Shown here in pieces: positions 18,407-27,665 of a stretch of 64,000 nt of DNA; the stretch's first letter is position 1; every line of letters begins with the position of its first letter. The DNA is from Halarcobacter bivalviorum (GTDB taxonomy: Bacteria > Campylobacterota > Campylobacteria > Campylobacterales > Arcobacteraceae), in contig NZ_CP031217.1 in the NCBI RefSeq assembly GCF_003346815.1, positions 1,984,001 through 2,048,000 on the forward strand, read 5' to 3'. Made by a program: the position numbers and the translations under genes. The notes under the pieces are model-generated. The model was given only the letters and a program-made list of their open reading frames with translations, made no database searches and was not told where the DNA came from.

Positions 18407-19288
18407 TTATTGCTCTTTACTTCTATATTCGTTTACAAGTACGTATTTATCCCCTCTGATATTAGTTTTAACAGCAACATATTTATCAGGGAATTCTTCT
18501 CTTAATTTTTTAAGTGCAATATGAACTAAAATACCATCTAATGGTTTAGTTTTGAAATTACCTTTTTCTTTAATTGTTTCAATTACTGGTTCTAAGTATG
18601 TATGAATTGAAGCCTCTTGGTTTTTCAAAAACTCTGCTACTTCAAGTCTTAGCATAAGACCATATTTTTCATTTATCCAGTTAAATAAAATATATGATAA
18701 GGCTTTATATCTATACCCTTCTTTACCAATTAATAAAGCAGAATCAGTTCCTGTAAACTCTATATAAAGAGTATTTTCATCATAAAATTCTACTTTTATA
18801 TTATCAATACCATAACAAGTATCTTCAAATAAAGAGCGTAAACCTTCTTTTACTTCTGTAATAATCTCTTGTGCTTCTTTTTTTACAATAATTTTTGAGA
18901 TTTCATTTTTGTTATCAGCTTCAGAATAGAACTTATCAAAAATCTCTTCTTTTGATTCTACATTAGGAACAGAGTTTAATTTTTTTTCAGTTTTGTAAGT
19001 TTTTGAAGTGTATGTCTCTTCGTCTCTTCTATTTGAGTCTTCTATTTTTTTAGAAACATCTTCAATTTTAATATCTTTTTTTCTAAATTTTTGTTCTTTA
19101 GGTCTTCTATTATCTCTTCTTCGTCTTCTTGATGAAGCAGTAATAATAGCATTTTTCTTTCCAAAGCCAAGAAATCCTTTACTTGGCTGTTGGATAATAT
19201 CAATATCTAAGTCAGTTATAGAACATTCAAACTCTGATGTTGCGAGTTCGTAAGCTTCTTCTAAACACGTTGCTTCAAATTTTTTCAT
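18407..19288 (-). CDS. jag: Jag/KhpB-type RNA-binding protein
   Basis: A 293-residue protein with an N-terminal Jag domain (residues 1-50, with KGFLGFGKKNAII), a charged, Arg- and Lys-rich linker to about residue 140, and a KH-type domain with LIGKEGYRYKALSYILFNWIN near residue 195. The C-terminal R3H region is weakly conserved. Jag/KhpB proteins bind RNA and often follow yidC. It lies 11 bp after yidC and 1 bp before mnmE. Confidence 0.9.
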   Translation of the reverse strand: MKKFEATCLEEAYELATSEFECSITDLDIDIIQQPSKGFLGFGKKNAIITASSRRRRRDNRRPKEQKFRKKDIKIEDVSKKIEDSNRRDEETYTSKTYKTEKKLNSVPNVESKEEIFDKFYSEADNKNEISKIIVKKEAQEIITEVKEGLRSLFEDTCYGIDNIKVEFYDENTLYIEFTGTDSALLIGKEGYRYKALSYILFNWINEKYGLMLRLEVAEFLKNQEASIHTYLEPVIETIKEKGNFKTKPLDGILVHIALKKLREEFPDKYVAVKTNIRGDKYVLVNEYRSKEQ

Positions 19289-19299
19289 AATAGACTCCT

Positions 19300-20916
19300 C
19301 TATTTTTTAGCAGCTCTTTTTTTCTCAAACATTTGGTTTATATAGTATTGTTGTGCAATAGTAAATACGTTGTTTACAAACCAGTATAGAGTTAAACCAG
19401 CTGGGAACCATAAGAAGAAGAACGTAAAGATGATTGGTAACATTTGGAAAATCTTCTTTTGCATCTCATCTTGCATAGTATTAGGTGTAATTTTTTGTTG
19501 TAACCACATTGAAGCACCCATTAAAATTGGTAATACAAAATATGGGTCCATTTCTGCTAAATCGTGTACCCAGAAAATCCACTCTGCACCTTTTAATTCA
19601 ATTGCATTTAATAAAACTCTATAGATTGCAAAGAATACAGGAATTTGTAAAATTAATGGTAAACAACCACCCATAGGGTTTGCATTATGCTTTTTATAAA
19701 GCTCCATCATATGCATTGATTGTTTTTGTTTATCATTTTTATATTTTTCTTGGATCTCTTTCATTTTTGGAGCAAGTTCTTTTAACTTGTTCATAGATAC
19801 CATACCTTTATATGATAAAGGATATAAAACAAGTTTAATTAAAATTGTTAATATAACAATTGTCCAACCCCAGTTTCCAACATATGATTGAATAAATTGA
19901 AGTAATGTAAACATAGGTTTAGCAATAAATGTAAACCATCCATACTCAATTACATCTGTTAATTCAGGGTGTAAAGCTTTTAAATCATTAAAGTGCTTTG
20001 GTCCCATATAACCTGAGAATGAAATTTTTTCAGTAACATGAACAAAACCTTGTGGGTTATTGTTGTTATCTGGCATTAAAGATACTTGTAAAGAGTTATC
20101 AAAGTTATAAATAACTGTTGCATAATATCTATCAAAATTTGAAACAAATTTAATTCCAGTATAAGATTTAACTTTATCTAAATCTTCATCTGAAGTTAAT
20201 TCCATTGTTCCATCATTAAGTTTTAAATATAAACCATGGTCAGCATACATATCTGCTAATACATTTGGTCTAAAACCATTTGTAATAAAGTATTGCTCTT
20301 TTTTATCTGTTGAAATATCTAAATCGTAGTGTCCATTTGGATAAACAGTAAAGTTTTTAGTTAATGTAATATCTGATAGTTTTTGAACAAGTGTGAATTT
20401 TTGAGCCTCTTTAGTTGCATCAACATTTGTTGCAGTAGTTTCATAAGATACTTTAAAAGCTTCATCATTAATATTAGTATTTGCAAATCTAACTTCTAAA
20501 GGTCTTAGTTGATCAGCTTCAAAAAGTTTAATTTGATTTCCATCTTCATCTTTATATTTTGCTTCTAATAAAGTAACTTGTGCTACTCTACCTAACCTAT
20601 CAATTTCAATAATATTTCTGTTAGTTTTAATTGTAGTTAAAATATTTGAAGAACCAATTGCTTTTGATGATAAGGCTTGAATTGATTTATTCATATCATC
20701 TTGTGATTGTGCTACTGGAGCATTTGATACACTTGTTACATCAGGAGCACTATTTTGCTTTTGCTCTTTTGCAATTTCTTGCTGTTTTGCTTTCTCTTCT
20801 TGTTGAGGCTTTAATACTAAAAATTCATAAGCTATAAAAAATGCAAACACTACAAGTGTCATTATTAGCATTCTTTTTTGCATACCGCCATTGTCGTTCA
20901 TATTGTTATTCATCAT
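19300..20916 (-). CDS. yidC: Membrane protein insertase YidC
   Basis: The 538-residue insertase has a first membrane segment at about residues 15-32 (MLIMTLVVFAFFIAYEFLVL), a large periplasmic domain to about residue 340, then the conserved membrane core with WGWTIVILTILIKLVLYPLS, CLPLILQIPVFFAIYRVL and FPAGLTLYWFVNN, and a basic C-terminus (KKRAAKK). It inserts inner-membrane proteins with or without Sec. GGGAGTGG precedes the start by about 10 bases, and the gene overlaps yidD by 11 bp. Confidence 0.97.
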   Translation of the reverse strand: MMNNNMNDNGGMQKRMLIMTLVVFAFFIAYEFLVLKPQQEEKAKQQEIAKEQKQNSAPDVTSVSNAPVAQSQDDMNKSIQALSSKAIGSSNILTTIKTNRNIIEIDRLGRVAQVTLLEAKYKDEDGNQIKLFEADQLRPLEVRFANTNINDEAFKVSYETTATNVDATKEAQKFTLVQKLSDITLTKNFTVYPNGHYDLDISTDKKEQYFITNGFRPNVLADMYADHGLYLKLNDGTMELTSDEDLDKVKSYTGIKFVSNFDRYYATVIYNFDNSLQVSLMPDNNNNPQGFVHVTEKISFSGYMGPKHFNDLKALHPELTDVIEYGWFTFIAKPMFTLLQFIQSYVGNWGWTIVILTILIKLVLYPLSYKGMVSMNKLKELAPKMKEIQEKYKNDKQKQSMHMMELYKKHNANPMGGCLPLILQIPVFFAIYRVLLNAIELKGAEWIFWVHDLAEMDPYFVLPILMGASMWLQQKITPNTMQDEMQKKIFQMLPIIFTFFFLWFPAGLTLYWFVNNVFTIAQQYYINQMFEKKRAAKK

Positions 20917-21241
20917 TATTATTTTTCCACTCCCGATTTTTTACTATGAGGTATTTATCATCTGCCATTGGAACTAGCCAATATTTGATTTTGATTTTTT
21001 TAAAATTGATATTATTATGCTTTACTATTTTTACAACAGGATAGTCAAATCCACCAGCAAAAAGTTGATTACATCTTAATATGCGTGATATTGTAAAATA
21101 AGTTGCCTTAAAAAAAGTATTGTTCTCATATTGCCACAGGGCATAATTAGAACAAGATGGGTAATATCTACATGACCCAAAAGATATAACAGATAAATAT
21201 TTTTGATAAAACCTAATTAGGTATTTAGATATTCTATTCAT
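20906..21241 (-). CDS. yidD: Membrane protein insertion efficiency factor YidD
   Basis: A 111-residue protein with the YidD core: LIRFYQKYLSVISFGSCRYYPSCSNYA at residues 8-34 (three Cys), then LFAGGFDYPV. The C-terminal 40 residues are an extension beyond the core, rich in Lys and Asn. Its ATG lies inside the last codons of rnpA and its end overlaps yidC, so the genes are tightly coupled. Confidence 0.94.
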   Translation of the reverse strand: MNRISKYLIRFYQKYLSVISFGSCRYYPSCSNYALWQYENNTFFKATYFTISRILRCNQLFAGGFDYPVVKIVKHNNINFKKIKIKYWLVPMADDKYLIVKNREWKNNNDE

Positions 21242-21578
21242 CTGTCTTAAATAATTGAAGTTTTTTCATAGCATATAAAAAATCTTTTTCAAAAGATTTA
21301 TAATCTTTTTCAAAAATCATATCTTTTGCTACAAAAATATATTTGCCACTTAGTAGTCTATTTTCATATTTTAGACAAAGTGCTCTTAGTTTTCTTTTTG
21401 CCTTAGCTCTTTTAACAGCATTTCCTACTTTTTTTGAAGCAACAAATGCTAAGTTTAACTTTTCACTAGACGAAAAAAAAGCGACAAAAGTGTGGGTATG
21501 CCACTTTTTGCCGCTTTTATAAAGTTGATTAAAATCTTTTGAATTGTTAAGACGGTGAAGTTTACTTAAACAGCTAAT
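21234..21578 (-). CDS. rnpA: Ribonuclease P protein component with apparent ATT start
   Basis: Translation of the minus strand from 21578 gives a 114-residue basic protein with the RNase P signature [15 protein letters not shown] near residue 55 and KYIFVAKD near residue 84. The frame opens after a TAG only a few codons upstream and contains no ATG, GTG, TTG or CTG before conserved sequence. The best start is ATT at 21578-21576, inside rpmH, with AAGG nine bases upstream. The next ATG is near the C-terminus, far too late. It overlaps rpmH by 13 bp and yidD by 8 bp. Confidence 0.9.
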   Translation of the reverse strand: MSCLSKLHRLNNSKDFNQLYKSGKKWHTHTFVAFFSSSEKLNLAFVASKKVGNAVKRAKAKRKLRALCLKYENRLLSGKYIFVAKDMIFEKDYKSFEKDFLYAMKKLQLFKTDE

Positions 21579-21700
21579 CTTTTTCTACCTTTAGCTCTTC
21601 TTGCTTTGATAACTTTTCTTCCGTTTTTAGTTTTCATTCTGATTCTAAAACCATGCGTTCTTTTTCTTGGCGTGTTATGTGGTTGATATGTTCTTTTCAT
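21566..21700 (-). CDS. rpmH: 50S ribosomal protein L34
   Basis: A 44-residue, very basic protein: it starts [19 protein letters not shown], continues [19 protein letters not shown] and ends KRLAV, a complete L34. It is the first gene of the rpmH-rnpA-yidD-yidC-jag-mnmE run and has GAGG before the ATG. There is no dnaA next to it, as is usual in Campylobacterota. Confidence 0.98.
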   Translation of the reverse strand: MKRTYQPHNTPRKRTHGFRIRMKTKNGRKVIKARRAKGRKRLAV

Positions 21701-21734
21701 AATCTAATTCCTCTATTCACAAATTAAGTCGCGT

Positions 21735-21740
21735 ATTATA
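21735..21740 (-). promoter_or_regulatory. -10 element of the rpmH promoter
   Basis: TATAAT on the minus strand lies about 35 bp before the rpmH ATG, followed by GCG. Upstream is an AT-rich, near-palindromic AAGTATACTT (21745-21754) instead of a canonical -35. Confidence 0.6.
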
Positions 21741-21786
21741 TTTAAAGTATACTTAAATTTTGTTTAGTTTAAGAGTTTCCTTAAAT

Positions 21787-24363
21787 TTATTTAATATTTA
21801 CAACTACTTCATTATCTTTAATATCAAACTCAACAGACGAACCTTCGGCTATTTTATCCTCTAAAATTAAATCTGCTAACTTATCTTCTACTATTTCATA
21901 AATTGCTCTTTTAAGTGGTCTTGCTCCATATACAGGGTCAAAACCAATTTTAGCAATATACTCTTTTGCACTAGAAGTTAATGAAATTGTTATATCTTTT
22001 TGTTCAACTTTTCTTTTAATTGACTCAAACATAATATTAACAATATTTGTAATTGCTTCTAATCCTAATTGTTCAAAAATTATAATATCATCTAATCTAT
22101 TTAAGAATTCTGGTCTAAAATAAGCCTTTAGCTCATTTAATACCTCTTTTCTTCTACTTTCTTTATCTGAAATTTCAATAATCTTAGAACTTCCTATATT
22201 AGAAGTTAATATTATAATTGTATTTTTAAAATCTACAGTTACACCTTTATTATCTGTTAATCTTCCATCATCTAACACTTGTAATAAAATATTAAATACA
22301 TCAGGGTGTGCTTTTTCAATTTCATCAAATAAAATCACTGAATAAGGTTTTCTTCTAACCGCTTCTGTTAATTGTCCACCCTCTTCATAACCAATATATC
22401 CAGGTGCGGCACCAATAAGTCTTGATACTGCATGTTTTTCCATATACTCACTCATATCAAATCTTATAAGTGATTTTTCATCATCAAAAAGGAATCTTGC
22501 AAGTGTTTTTGCACTCTCTGTTTTTCCTACTCCTGTTGGTCCTAAGAACATAAATGAACCAATAGGTCTACTATCTTCACTTAATCCTGCTTTATTTCTT
22601 TTAATTGCTCTTGAGATAGCTTTTAAAGCTTCATCTTGTCCAATTACATCCTTTCTTAAAACCTCTTCTACTTTTAAAACTTTCTGTTTTTCAGAATCCA
22701 TCATCTTATTTACTGGAATTCCTGTCCATCTTGAAACAATACTTGCAATTGCCTCTTCATCAACTGAGTTTCTTAAAAGAGTTCCCTCTTCTTGCATTTT
22801 TGCCCATTTTGCTTCATTCTCTTTTATTTTTGCTTCTAATGTAGGTATTTCTCCATACTCTATTGAAGCTGCTTCTTCAAAGTTTGATTCTCTTTTTGCT
22901 CTTGCTGCTTTTGTTTTTAATTCATCAATTTTTGCTTTTAAAGAACTTGTTGCATTGAATGTCTCTTTTTCATTTTGAAATCTTGTCTCTAAAGATTGTT
23001 TCTCTTCATTTAAGTTTGCAAGCTCTTTTTCTATTGCTTGAAGTCTTTCTTCATTTTTCTTAGATTTTTCCATTTTAAGAGCTTCTTTTTCTACATTAAT
23101 AGTTTGAATCTCTCTTTTTATTTTTGATAAGGCAATTGGTTCACTCTCAATTTGCATTTTAAGTTCTGCTGCTGCCTCATCGATTAAGTCAATCGCTTTA
23201 TCTGGTAAAAATCTATCTGTAATATATCTATTTGACAATTTTGCTGCACTTACTAAGGCTGAATCATTTATAGTTACATTATGGTGAGTTTCAAGTTTCT
23301 CTTTTATACCTCTTAAAATTTGCAATGCCTCATTTACACTTGGCTCATTTACATTTACAGGTTGAAATCTTCTTTGCATTGCTGCATCTTTTTCAAAATA
23401 TTTTCTATACTCTTTTAAAGTAGTTGCACCAATTGTATGTAACTCTCCCCTTGCTAAACTTGGCTTTAAGATATTTGCGGCATCCATACTTCCTTCACTA
23501 GCTCCTGCTCCAATGATTGTATGAATTTCATCAATAAAAAGAATTATATTTCCAGCTTTTTTAACCTCATCTATAACTGATTTTAATCTATCTTCAAATT
23601 CACCTCTATATTTAGCACCTGCAATCATTGCACTCATATCAAGAGTCACAACTTTTTTATTTTGTAAAGAAGTTGGTACATCTTTATTTACTATTCTTTG
23701 TGCAAGACCTTCTGCAATTGCTGTTTTACCAGTTCCTGGTTCTCCTAATAAAATAGGATTATTTTTTGTTTTTCTTATTAGAATTTGCATCATTCTATTG
23801 ATTTGCTCATCTCTTCCAATTACTGGGTCAAGTTCACCATCAATAGCTTTTTTATTTAAATCTATTCCATATTTAGATAAAGCATCAAAATTTTCATCAG
23901 CACTTGCAGAATCAACTGTTGTACCTGCTCTCATAGCTTCAAGTTCTTTTGCTGCTTCTCTTAAGTCAAGATATTTTCCTAAAATCTCTTTTATCTCTTT
24001 CGTATCAAAGTTAGCAACCAACCAAGTATCAATAGCTATAAACTTATCACCTTGTTTTATTGCTTGACCTTCTGCTTTCTCTAAAGAGTTTGCAAAGTTT
24101 CTTGATAGTTTTATATTCTCTTTTGTCACTGAAGATACAGAAGTTAATTTTGCTGCAGCTGACTTTGCTTCTAATTCAATTGCAACCTTATCTATATTCA
24201 TTTTATTTAATAATTGATTTAAAACAGAATTTGTATTTGTTAATAATGCCCATAAAAAGTGTATAACTTCTACTTCTTGGTTTTTATTATGTAAAGCTAA
24301 TGCTACTGACGAATCAATAGTTTCAGCCATCTGATTTGTAAGTTTTTCAAATAATTTTTTCAT
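21787..24363 (-). CDS. clpB: ClpB disaggregase (AAA+ chaperone)
   Basis: The 858-residue Hsp100 chaperone resolves protein aggregates together with DnaK. It has the Clp N domain (1-145), AAA-1 with GEPGTGKTA near residue 205, a coiled-coil middle domain with heavy Glu/Lys content (about 400-520) and AAA-2 with [12 protein letters not shown] near residue 605, ending with [14 protein letters not shown]. It is a stand-alone gene with its own promoter overlapped by a HspR-type site, so heat-shock control by HspR is likely. Confidence 0.98.
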   Translation of the reverse strand: MKKLFEKLTNQMAETIDSSVALALHNKNQEVEVIHFLWALLTNTNSVLNQLLNKMNIDKVAIELEAKSAAAKLTSVSSVTKENIKLSRNFANSLEKAEGQAIKQGDKFIAIDTWLVANFDTKEIKEILGKYLDLREAAKELEAMRAGTTVDSASADENFDALSKYGIDLNKKAIDGELDPVIGRDEQINRMMQILIRKTKNNPILLGEPGTGKTAIAEGLAQRIVNKDVPTSLQNKKVVTLDMSAMIAGAKYRGEFEDRLKSVIDEVKKAGNIILFIDEIHTIIGAGASEGSMDAANILKPSLARGELHTIGATTLKEYRKYFEKDAAMQRRFQPVNVNEPSVNEALQILRGIKEKLETHHNVTINDSALVSAAKLSNRYITDRFLPDKAIDLIDEAAAELKMQIESEPIALSKIKREIQTINVEKEALKMEKSKKNEERLQAIEKELANLNEEKQSLETRFQNEKETFNATSSLKAKIDELKTKAARAKRESNFEEAASIEYGEIPTLEAKIKENEAKWAKMQEEGTLLRNSVDEEAIASIVSRWTGIPVNKMMDSEKQKVLKVEEVLRKDVIGQDEALKAISRAIKRNKAGLSEDSRPIGSFMFLGPTGVGKTESAKTLARFLFDDEKSLIRFDMSEYMEKHAVSRLIGAAPGYIGYEEGGQLTEAVRRKPYSVILFDEIEKAHPDVFNILLQVLDDGRLTDNKGVTVDFKNTIIILTSNIGSSKIIEISDKESRRKEVLNELKAYFRPEFLNRLDDIIIFEQLGLEAITNIVNIMFESIKRKVEQKDITISLTSSAKEYIAKIGFDPVYGARPLKRAIYEIVEDKLADLILEDKIAEGSSVEFDIKDNEVVVNIK

Positions 24364-24395
24364 TTTAGCACTCCTAGTATTTAACTGCTAAAGAA

Positions 24396-24426
24396 ATTAT
24401 AGCAACTTGAGTGATAGTTTGTCAAG
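24396..24426 (-). promoter_or_regulatory. clpB promoter with overlapping HspR (HAIR) site
   Basis: On the minus strand TTGACA (24425-24420) and TATAAT (24401-24396) are separated by 18 bp, about 33 bp before the ATG. On the plus strand 24406-24426 reads CTTGAGT-N7-TGTCAAG. The HAIR consensus known for HspR is CTTGAGT-N7-ACTCAAG: the first half matches fully and the second in 5 of 7. The site covers the -35, as expected for repression. Confidence 0.8.
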
Positions 24427-24428
24427 AG

Positions 24429-26558
24429 TTATTTAGGTAAAGGTAACTCTATTCTAAAACAAGCCCCTTTATAAAACCTATTTTCAACTATTAAGTTACT
24501 ATTTTTAACTCTAATATTTCCACTCATATGATCAACTATTATTTGATGAGACATATAAAGCCCAATTCCTGTACCTTGAGATTTATGTTTTGTTGTAAAA
24601 TAAGGATCAAAGATTTTATCAATAATATCTAAAGGTATTCCTCCTGCATTATCTTTTATCTCTAAGATATAATTATTAAACTCAATTTTTTCATCAATTT
24701 GAATAACTCTTTTTTCAATATTATTAGAAATAAAGGCATCTTTAGAGTTATTAATTATATTAACAACAACTTGAATAAATTCATTTGATAAGCCTTCATA
24801 TAAAAGTTCTTCTTGTAAATAATTTTCTCTGATTTCAATTTCATGGCTCTTTAAACTTGCATCTAAAAGTTTTAACCCTTTTTTAATAATAGCTTTTATT
24901 TCAAAACTTTCTGCTTGTTTATTTGATTTAAAAAAGTTTCTAAAGTCATCAATTGTTTTAGATAAAAACTGAGTATTTTCAACAATAATATCCATAGTAT
25001 CAAATACTCTTTTATCATCTAAAATGCCAAACTCTTTTTCAAATTTTATACCACTTGCACAAGTACTAATTGTATTTAAAGGTTGTCTCCATTGATGAGC
25101 GATATTACCTATCATCTCTCCCATAGAAGCCATTTTACTTTGTTGGAAAAGAAGTTTATCTTTTTGTTTTAACTCTGTTATATCAATAATAGCTGTTAAT
25201 CTAATATCTTCTCCTTCAAACTCTATTATTTTTCCTTGTACTAATGCTTGAAGTTTTCTACCATTTGGTCTAACTAACTCTACCTCATAAGGTTCTGTAT
25301 TTTTAAATAAATTTATTTTAACTACTTCATGGTACTCTTTTTCTATGAAATCAAACATTGATTTATTTAAAAAATCCTTTTTATTTTTAGTCTCAAAAAG
25401 TTTCATTGTTATATCATTTACATCTATTATCTTTCCATTTTGAGATAAGACAATAGATTCCATTGTTGAGTTAAATAAAGATTTAAAACTAGCTAAGGAT
25501 TTTTCTAGATTATCTTCTCTTCTATCAATCTTTTCTTGCATTTTATTAAAACTATTTAATAAATTATTTAGCTCTTCATAATGAAGTTTATTGAGTTTAA
25601 TATTATAGTCTCCATCAGCAATTTTTGAAGTGATTGATTGCATTTCATCAAAAGACTTAAACACTTTTTTTGAAATTTTAATAGCTAAAAATATTGCAAT
25701 ATAAGAAAAGAATAGAACAATTAAAACTATTGAGACAATAATTGAAGTAAGTGATTTTAAAATATCATCATGACTTTGTCTTACAACAATACTCCAATCT
25801 GTCTTTTTAACTTTAATATATGCGCCTAATTGATTTTCATTTTTTGTAACTGAAGAAAAAATTACTTGTGTAAATGGTTTTTCTTTATTTATTAATTCAG
25901 TATATAAAGAAGTAGAACTTGCATTAAACCTTTGTAATACAAATTGTCTAGAATCTGGATTTAAAATCATAATTCCACTTCTATCAAAAATTCTTAGCAT
26001 ATGAGAACCATCTGTATTTTTAAATCTTTGAAGAAAGTTTGATAATTCTGTTAAATTAATCATAATTACACCAATTTTACTTCCCATTCTAAAACTATAA
26101 GAAATACTTGGTTCTTCATCAACTGAAGATAAAAAGACATTACTCCAAAAATATTTTTTATTGTTTTTTATTTCTTTAAAATAAGTTTTATTTGAATAAT
26201 CAAAACCTCTATAGATATTTAAATTTGAAATTGCATAAAAATCTTCAATTATTCCTTTATTGTCTAAAATCAAAATAGAAGAGATATTATTATTAGTTTC
26301 TACAATATTTTTTAAAAGTAAATAGTTATATGAATAGTTTTCTGAAATATAAAGAGCTATATTTTCTATATCACTAAGTAGTTTTTCTACTTCTTTATCA
26401 ACTTGCTTTAAAATTAAATTTTGATTATATTTTATTATTTCAATTTTTGAATCATATAATTTCCAAATAGTTAAAATACCAATAATTACAATTACAGAAA
26501 TAGAAAATAAAACTAATAGCTGTAATATCTCTTTTTTTAAACTTTTGATTTTATTCAT
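24429..26558 (-). CDS. Membrane sensor histidine kinase (periplasmic sensor, HAMP, PAS, kinase)
   Basis: A 709-residue kinase with a membrane segment at about residues 15-33, a periplasmic Cache-like sensor to about 275 (NKGIIEDFYAIS, FDYSNKTYF), a second segment near 280-300, HAMP, a PAS domain (about 355-460), the phospho-acceptor His488 in NIAHQWRQPL, and an ATPase domain with IINNSKDAF, DNAGGIP and GTGIGLYMSHQI. There is no receiver domain and no response regulator nearby. Its start overlaps the binding-protein gene before it by 8 bp, so it is the third gene of an SBP-SBP-kinase operon. Confidence 0.93.
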   Translation of the reverse strand: MNKIKSLKKEILQLLVLFSISVIVIIGILTIWKLYDSKIEIIKYNQNLILKQVDKEVEKLLSDIENIALYISENYSYNYLLLKNIVETNNNISSILILDNKGIIEDFYAISNLNIYRGFDYSNKTYFKEIKNNKKYFWSNVFLSSVDEEPSISYSFRMGSKIGVIMINLTELSNFLQRFKNTDGSHMLRIFDRSGIMILNPDSRQFVLQRFNASSTSLYTELINKEKPFTQVIFSSVTKNENQLGAYIKVKKTDWSIVVRQSHDDILKSLTSIIVSIVLIVLFFSYIAIFLAIKISKKVFKSFDEMQSITSKIADGDYNIKLNKLHYEELNNLLNSFNKMQEKIDRREDNLEKSLASFKSLFNSTMESIVLSQNGKIIDVNDITMKLFETKNKKDFLNKSMFDFIEKEYHEVVKINLFKNTEPYEVELVRPNGRKLQALVQGKIIEFEGEDIRLTAIIDITELKQKDKLLFQQSKMASMGEMIGNIAHQWRQPLNTISTCASGIKFEKEFGILDDKRVFDTMDIIVENTQFLSKTIDDFRNFFKSNKQAESFEIKAIIKKGLKLLDASLKSHEIEIRENYLQEELLYEGLSNEFIQVVVNIINNSKDAFISNNIEKRVIQIDEKIEFNNYILEIKDNAGGIPLDIIDKIFDPYFTTKHKSQGTGIGLYMSHQIIVDHMSGNIRVKNSNLIVENRFYKGACFRIELPLPK

Positions 26559-27657
26559 CTACTCGTACAAACTCCCCATTAATAACTTTAAAATTATAAT
26601 ATTTTCTAATTACATCTCCATATTCATCAAAGATTATTTTATCTTGAAGTCCTTCAAACTCTCTTTTTGCTAAAAGATTCTGCTTAATCTCAGTTTCATC
26701 TCCCACTTTTAATATTTCAATAATAATTTTACTTAATTCATAAGCTTTTGAAGCATACATTGATGGAGGAATACCATATTTTTTTACATATTTATTCACA
26801 AATTCTTTATAATTTGGATTAGAAGACTTCTCATCATAGTCGATATTAAAAATAACTCCTTCTGAAGCTTTTCCTGAGTTTTCTATAAAAGAAGGAGTTC
26901 TTGCCCATTCAGCAGAAGCAAAAGGAGTTGTTATTCCTTTTAATCTCACATATTGAATTATTCTTGCAAAGTCTACTGAGTTTGCACAAATCAAAATTAA
27001 ATCAGGATTTTTCTTTTTTATATTATCTACTAATAAATCTAAATTTATGTCTGTTTTTTCATAAGTAAGTAATTTATTCTCACCTTTAGAGACTAAACTT
27101 TTTTCAAAATTAATTAAATAGTCTTTTGCATAAGTTTCATTATAAGGATCATAAATCCCATATATTTTTTTGAAGTTGTTTTTGATTACATAATTAGTGA
27201 AAGAGTCAAATCTTTGTGCATTATTTGCAACATGAACTCTAAAGAAGTTATCATCTTTTTTTGAAAACTCATTACTTGCAGAAGAAGCTGAAATCATAAA
27301 AATATCATCATAATTATTAATTATTGACATTGAGACTTTAGACATAGAGCTTGTAACATTTCCTATGACAATTTTTGTATTATTTGCTATTAAGTTGTTA
27401 ATTATATTTTTATTTAAATCTTCATCTTGTTTATCATCTTTTAAAACAAAAGCTATTTTTCGACCATCTATTTCATAATTAATCTCTTCAAAAGCTAATA
27501 AAATACCATTTACCATTGCATTACCAAGTACTGAATATTTACCAGTTAAAGCACCTACAAAGGCTATTTTTATCTCTTCATCTTTTTTAGAAGAACTTAT
27601 AAAAATAGCTAAAAAAGCCAAAGATATTAATACAAAAATAAAAATCAACTTTTTCAT
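26551..27657 (-). CDS. Periplasmic binding protein, Leu/Ile/Val type (second of pair)
   Basis: The 368-residue protein has an N-terminal hydrophobic signal or anchor (about 4-22, no lipobox Cys) and the type I periplasmic-binding fold of branched-chain amino-acid receptors: IKIAFVGALTGKYSVLGNAMVNGILLAFEEIN, then IGNVTSSMSKVS, YGIYDPYNETYA and FASAEWAR. AAGGATTTTT precedes the ATG. It is closely similar to the upstream gene product and overlaps the downstream kinase. No permease or ABC ATPase is present, so sensing is more likely than transport. Confidence 0.9.
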   Translation of the reverse strand: MKKLIFIFVLISLAFLAIFISSSKKDEEIKIAFVGALTGKYSVLGNAMVNGILLAFEEINYEIDGRKIAFVLKDDKQDEDLNKNIINNLIANNTKIVIGNVTSSMSKVSMSIINNYDDIFMISASSASNEFSKKDDNFFRVHVANNAQRFDSFTNYVIKNNFKKIYGIYDPYNETYAKDYLINFEKSLVSKGENKLLTYEKTDINLDLLVDNIKKKNPDLILICANSVDFARIIQYVRLKGITTPFASAEWARTPSFIENSGKASEGVIFNIDYDEKSSNPNYKEFVNKYVKKYGIPPSMYASKAYELSKIIIEILKVGDETEIKQNLLAKREFEGLQDKIIFDEYGDVIRKYYNFKVINGEFVRVDE

Positions 27658-27665
27658 AAAAATCC

